This document shows, piece by piece, positions 5,298-6,670 of a stretch of DNA of 6,670 bases (position 1 is its first letter; every line of letters begins with the position of its first letter). The stretch comes from a bacterium CG2_30_54_10 (GTDB lineage Bacteria > Muiribacteriota > Ozemobacteria > Ozemobacterales > Ozemobacteraceae): NCBI GenBank assembly GCA_001872985.1, contig MNYA01000510.1, forward strand, positions 1 through 6,670, written 5' to 3'. A program made the position numbers and the translations under genes. The notes under the pieces were generated by a model. The model searched no databases. It was not told where the DNA came from and worked only from the letters and a program-made list of their open reading frames with translations.

Positions 5298-6670
5298 ATG
5301 AAGCATCGGCCTGAACGGCGGGCTTTCATTCTCCCGATGGTTCTCGTCTTGGTGACTGTCCTCGCCACCCTGGGGAGCTGGTACCTTTTCTCCACGGTTC
5401 AGTCGAAAAATGTTTTTCATGTCTTCTATCGCGATGATATCGCCCGTTTGATCGCCGAAAGCGCTGTCGCAGAGTTCCGCGCAACGATTTTCGACCGTAT
5501 AAAAAGCACCCCGACTCTGTCGGCCTTGCTTCAGAACCCATCCGGAACTCCGAAGGGTGTTCCCTTCACCCTGAGCGATCTTTCTGCTACCAAAAATATG
5601 GCTCAATCAATGGTCGGAGCCGATCAGACTGAACTCAGCGGCACCGTCCAGGTGCGCAACGTCGATGATGCTTTGATTGAGGTGATAAACGGTGACAAAA
5701 AGCGCGGCTCCTTCGACCGGGAGTACCAAGGAACTCTTCGTTTCCAGTTCAACCTGGGCCTTGGTTCAAAGGACAAACGCCGGTTTTCCAGCTTCCTTTA
5801 CGAGTTCGACATTAAACGCGCCTGCCTCCGAAGCCGGCCCGCCGAACGAGTTAACCGCGGATATACGACTAACGCGCTCAACGACTATGTCCTGTATATA
5901 CGCGATGCGTATAACGAGTTCAAGGATATAAATGTCCACGGGACTTCCCTGAACGATGACGAACGCACGTTGATCATCGATCACTCTAACAGCGGTCAGC
6001 GTGGCAGAATCTTCCTCGGATGCGGTCGGGAAGGCGATGCCGATCTGAAAGAGAAGTTCGTATTCGTGAACGTCAACAGTGATATGAATTGGCTTCTTCC
6101 CGAAGCGCCGCCCGACATCGTGGTCCCCTGGAGCGACCTGAAAAAGCCCGGGCTTATGCCCAAGTTCACTGCTGACCTGGAAACGGCGATACAAGCAGCT
6201 CTCCAGGGGAGCGGGATGACCATTGACGTCCGGAATGTAAGGGCAGTCATATCGGTGGAGTACAAGCCCCTTGTCGGAAGGCGTGGCCAGAGCTGGTGGC
6301 AGACCATCACCACCCGGATCAGAGCCCTTTTCGACAGGTTCTTCAATGCCAAAACGGGCACCGCGGTCGGGAACAAACAACAGCCCGTCAACCTCGTGGG
6401 ACCGCAGAACAACGATCAGAGCATGTGCGAGCTGATCGACGGCAACGTCAGACAGCGCTTTTGGCAGACCGCCACATTCAAGATGGATTTCAGTCAGGTC
6501 AATCCGACTCTATCCCAAGCGATTGGCACCAGGTTCGACATTGACGTTCAGTATTTTTCCGAAAGCGAACTGGAAGGTCTTCAGACAAACCCGACCGTTA
6601 CCGACGCGACCAAAGAAACATACAAGTTGATCAAATACTGCCAGGATAAGGACAAATCCCTGTTGATGTC
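5298..6670 (+). CDS. Membrane-anchored protein with PilX/pseudopilin-like N-terminus (runs off right edge)
   Basis: An open frame of 457 codons with no stop, continuing past the window. A strong AAGGGAGG site 5 nt upstream fixes the ATG. Residues 2-8 are basic (KHRPERR), and 9-31 form one hydrophobic helix beginning AFILPMVLVLV. A short run containing AESAVAEF (53-60) follows. Basic residues, then a prepilin-like FxLP start, a long hydrophobic helix and an AEsavae segment recall PilX- and GspK-type minor pilins, though the usual glycine before the cleavage site is alanine here and glutamate +5 is absent. The rest (about 65-457) would lie outside the membrane; it has only two or three cysteines, no repeats, and no domain or catalytic motif I recognise. 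It has its own promoter and is probably unconnected with clpA. A role in a pilus or type II-like secretion apparatus is inference; a plain single-pass membrane protein is the alternative. Confidence 0.8.
   Translation, partial: MKHRPERRAFILPMVLVLVTVLATLGSWYLFSTVQSKNVFHVFYRDDIARLIAESAVAEFRATIFDRIKSTPTLSALLQNPSGTPKGVPFTLSDLSATKNMAQSMVGADQTELSGTVQVRNVDDALIEVINGDKKRGSFDREYQGTLRFQFNLGLGSKDKRRFSSFLYEFDIKRACLRSRPAERVNRGYTTNALNDYVLYIRDAYNEFKDINVHGTSLNDDERTLIIDHSNSGQRGRIFLGCGREGDADLKEKFVFVNVNSDMNWLLPEAPPDIVVPWSDLKKPGLMPKFTADLETAIQAALQGSGMTIDVRNVRAVISVEYKPLVGRRGQSWWQTITTRIRALFDRFFNAKTGTAVGNKQQPVNLVGPQNNDQSMCELIDGNVRQRFWQTATFKMDFSQVNPTLSQAIGTRFDIDVQYFSESELEGLQTNPTVTDATKETYKLIKYCQDKDKSLLM

Noticed and set aside
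1..6670. CRISPR array, insertion sequence, tRNA or phage genes
   Set aside because: No spaced repeats, transposase motifs, terminal inverted repeats or cloverleaf structures were seen; the window looks like stable chromosome.

Overview
The window is a stretch of ordinary bacterial chromosome, moderately GC-rich. It holds three complete co-directional genes on the + strand, flanked by a divergent partial gene on the left and a partial gene running off the right end. Products recognised by their motifs are a nicotinate phosphoribosyltransferase (N-terminal fragment, minus strand), an ABC-F translation-factor ATPase, the N-degron adaptor ClpS and the unfoldase ClpA. A ClpS/ClpA pair points to a Gram-negative-type (diderm) bacterium. 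The phylum cannot be fixed from this sequence. The pilin-like last gene resembles, from memory only, proteins seen in deep-branching environmental lineages.

Layout. Bases 1-139 (minus) encode the start of pncB, with an extended -10 promoter at 177-185. Bases 140-442 are a divergent intergenic region. It contains possible RNA stems (200-277), a strong Rho-independent terminator pointing right (277-300) that closes no visible gene, a perfect 14-bp tandem duplication (330-357), and a good sigma-70-type promoter (357-385) whose -10 is flanked by a perfect 8-bp inverted repeat. Bases 443-5046 are a compact operon: ABC-F ATPase, then clpS with an ATGA overlap, then clpA after 6 bases. Bases 5047-5297 hold no clear terminator but carry a near-consensus promoter (5073-5101), again with an inverted repeat around the -10, and a leader of about 190 nt. 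From 5298 to the end runs an open frame for a protein with one N-terminal membrane helix of pilin/PilX-like character and an otherwise unrecognised body.

How the genes fit together. ClpS delivers proteins with destabilising N-terminal residues to ClpA, which unfolds them and feeds them to ClpP; clpP is not in the window. The ABC-F protein belongs to a family that binds the ribosomal E site and acts on stalled or idling ribosomes. Its translational coupling to clpS suggests joint expression of a translation-quality factor with a protein-quality machine; this link is inference. pncB (NAD salvage) is divergent and probably unrelated.

I found no CRISPR array, insertion sequence, tRNA or rRNA, and no convincing new multi-gene system. 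The items most worth a second look are the orphan terminator with its possible small RNA, the similar promoter-flanking inverted repeats, the ABC-F/clpS/clpA coupling, and the unidentified membrane-anchored protein.
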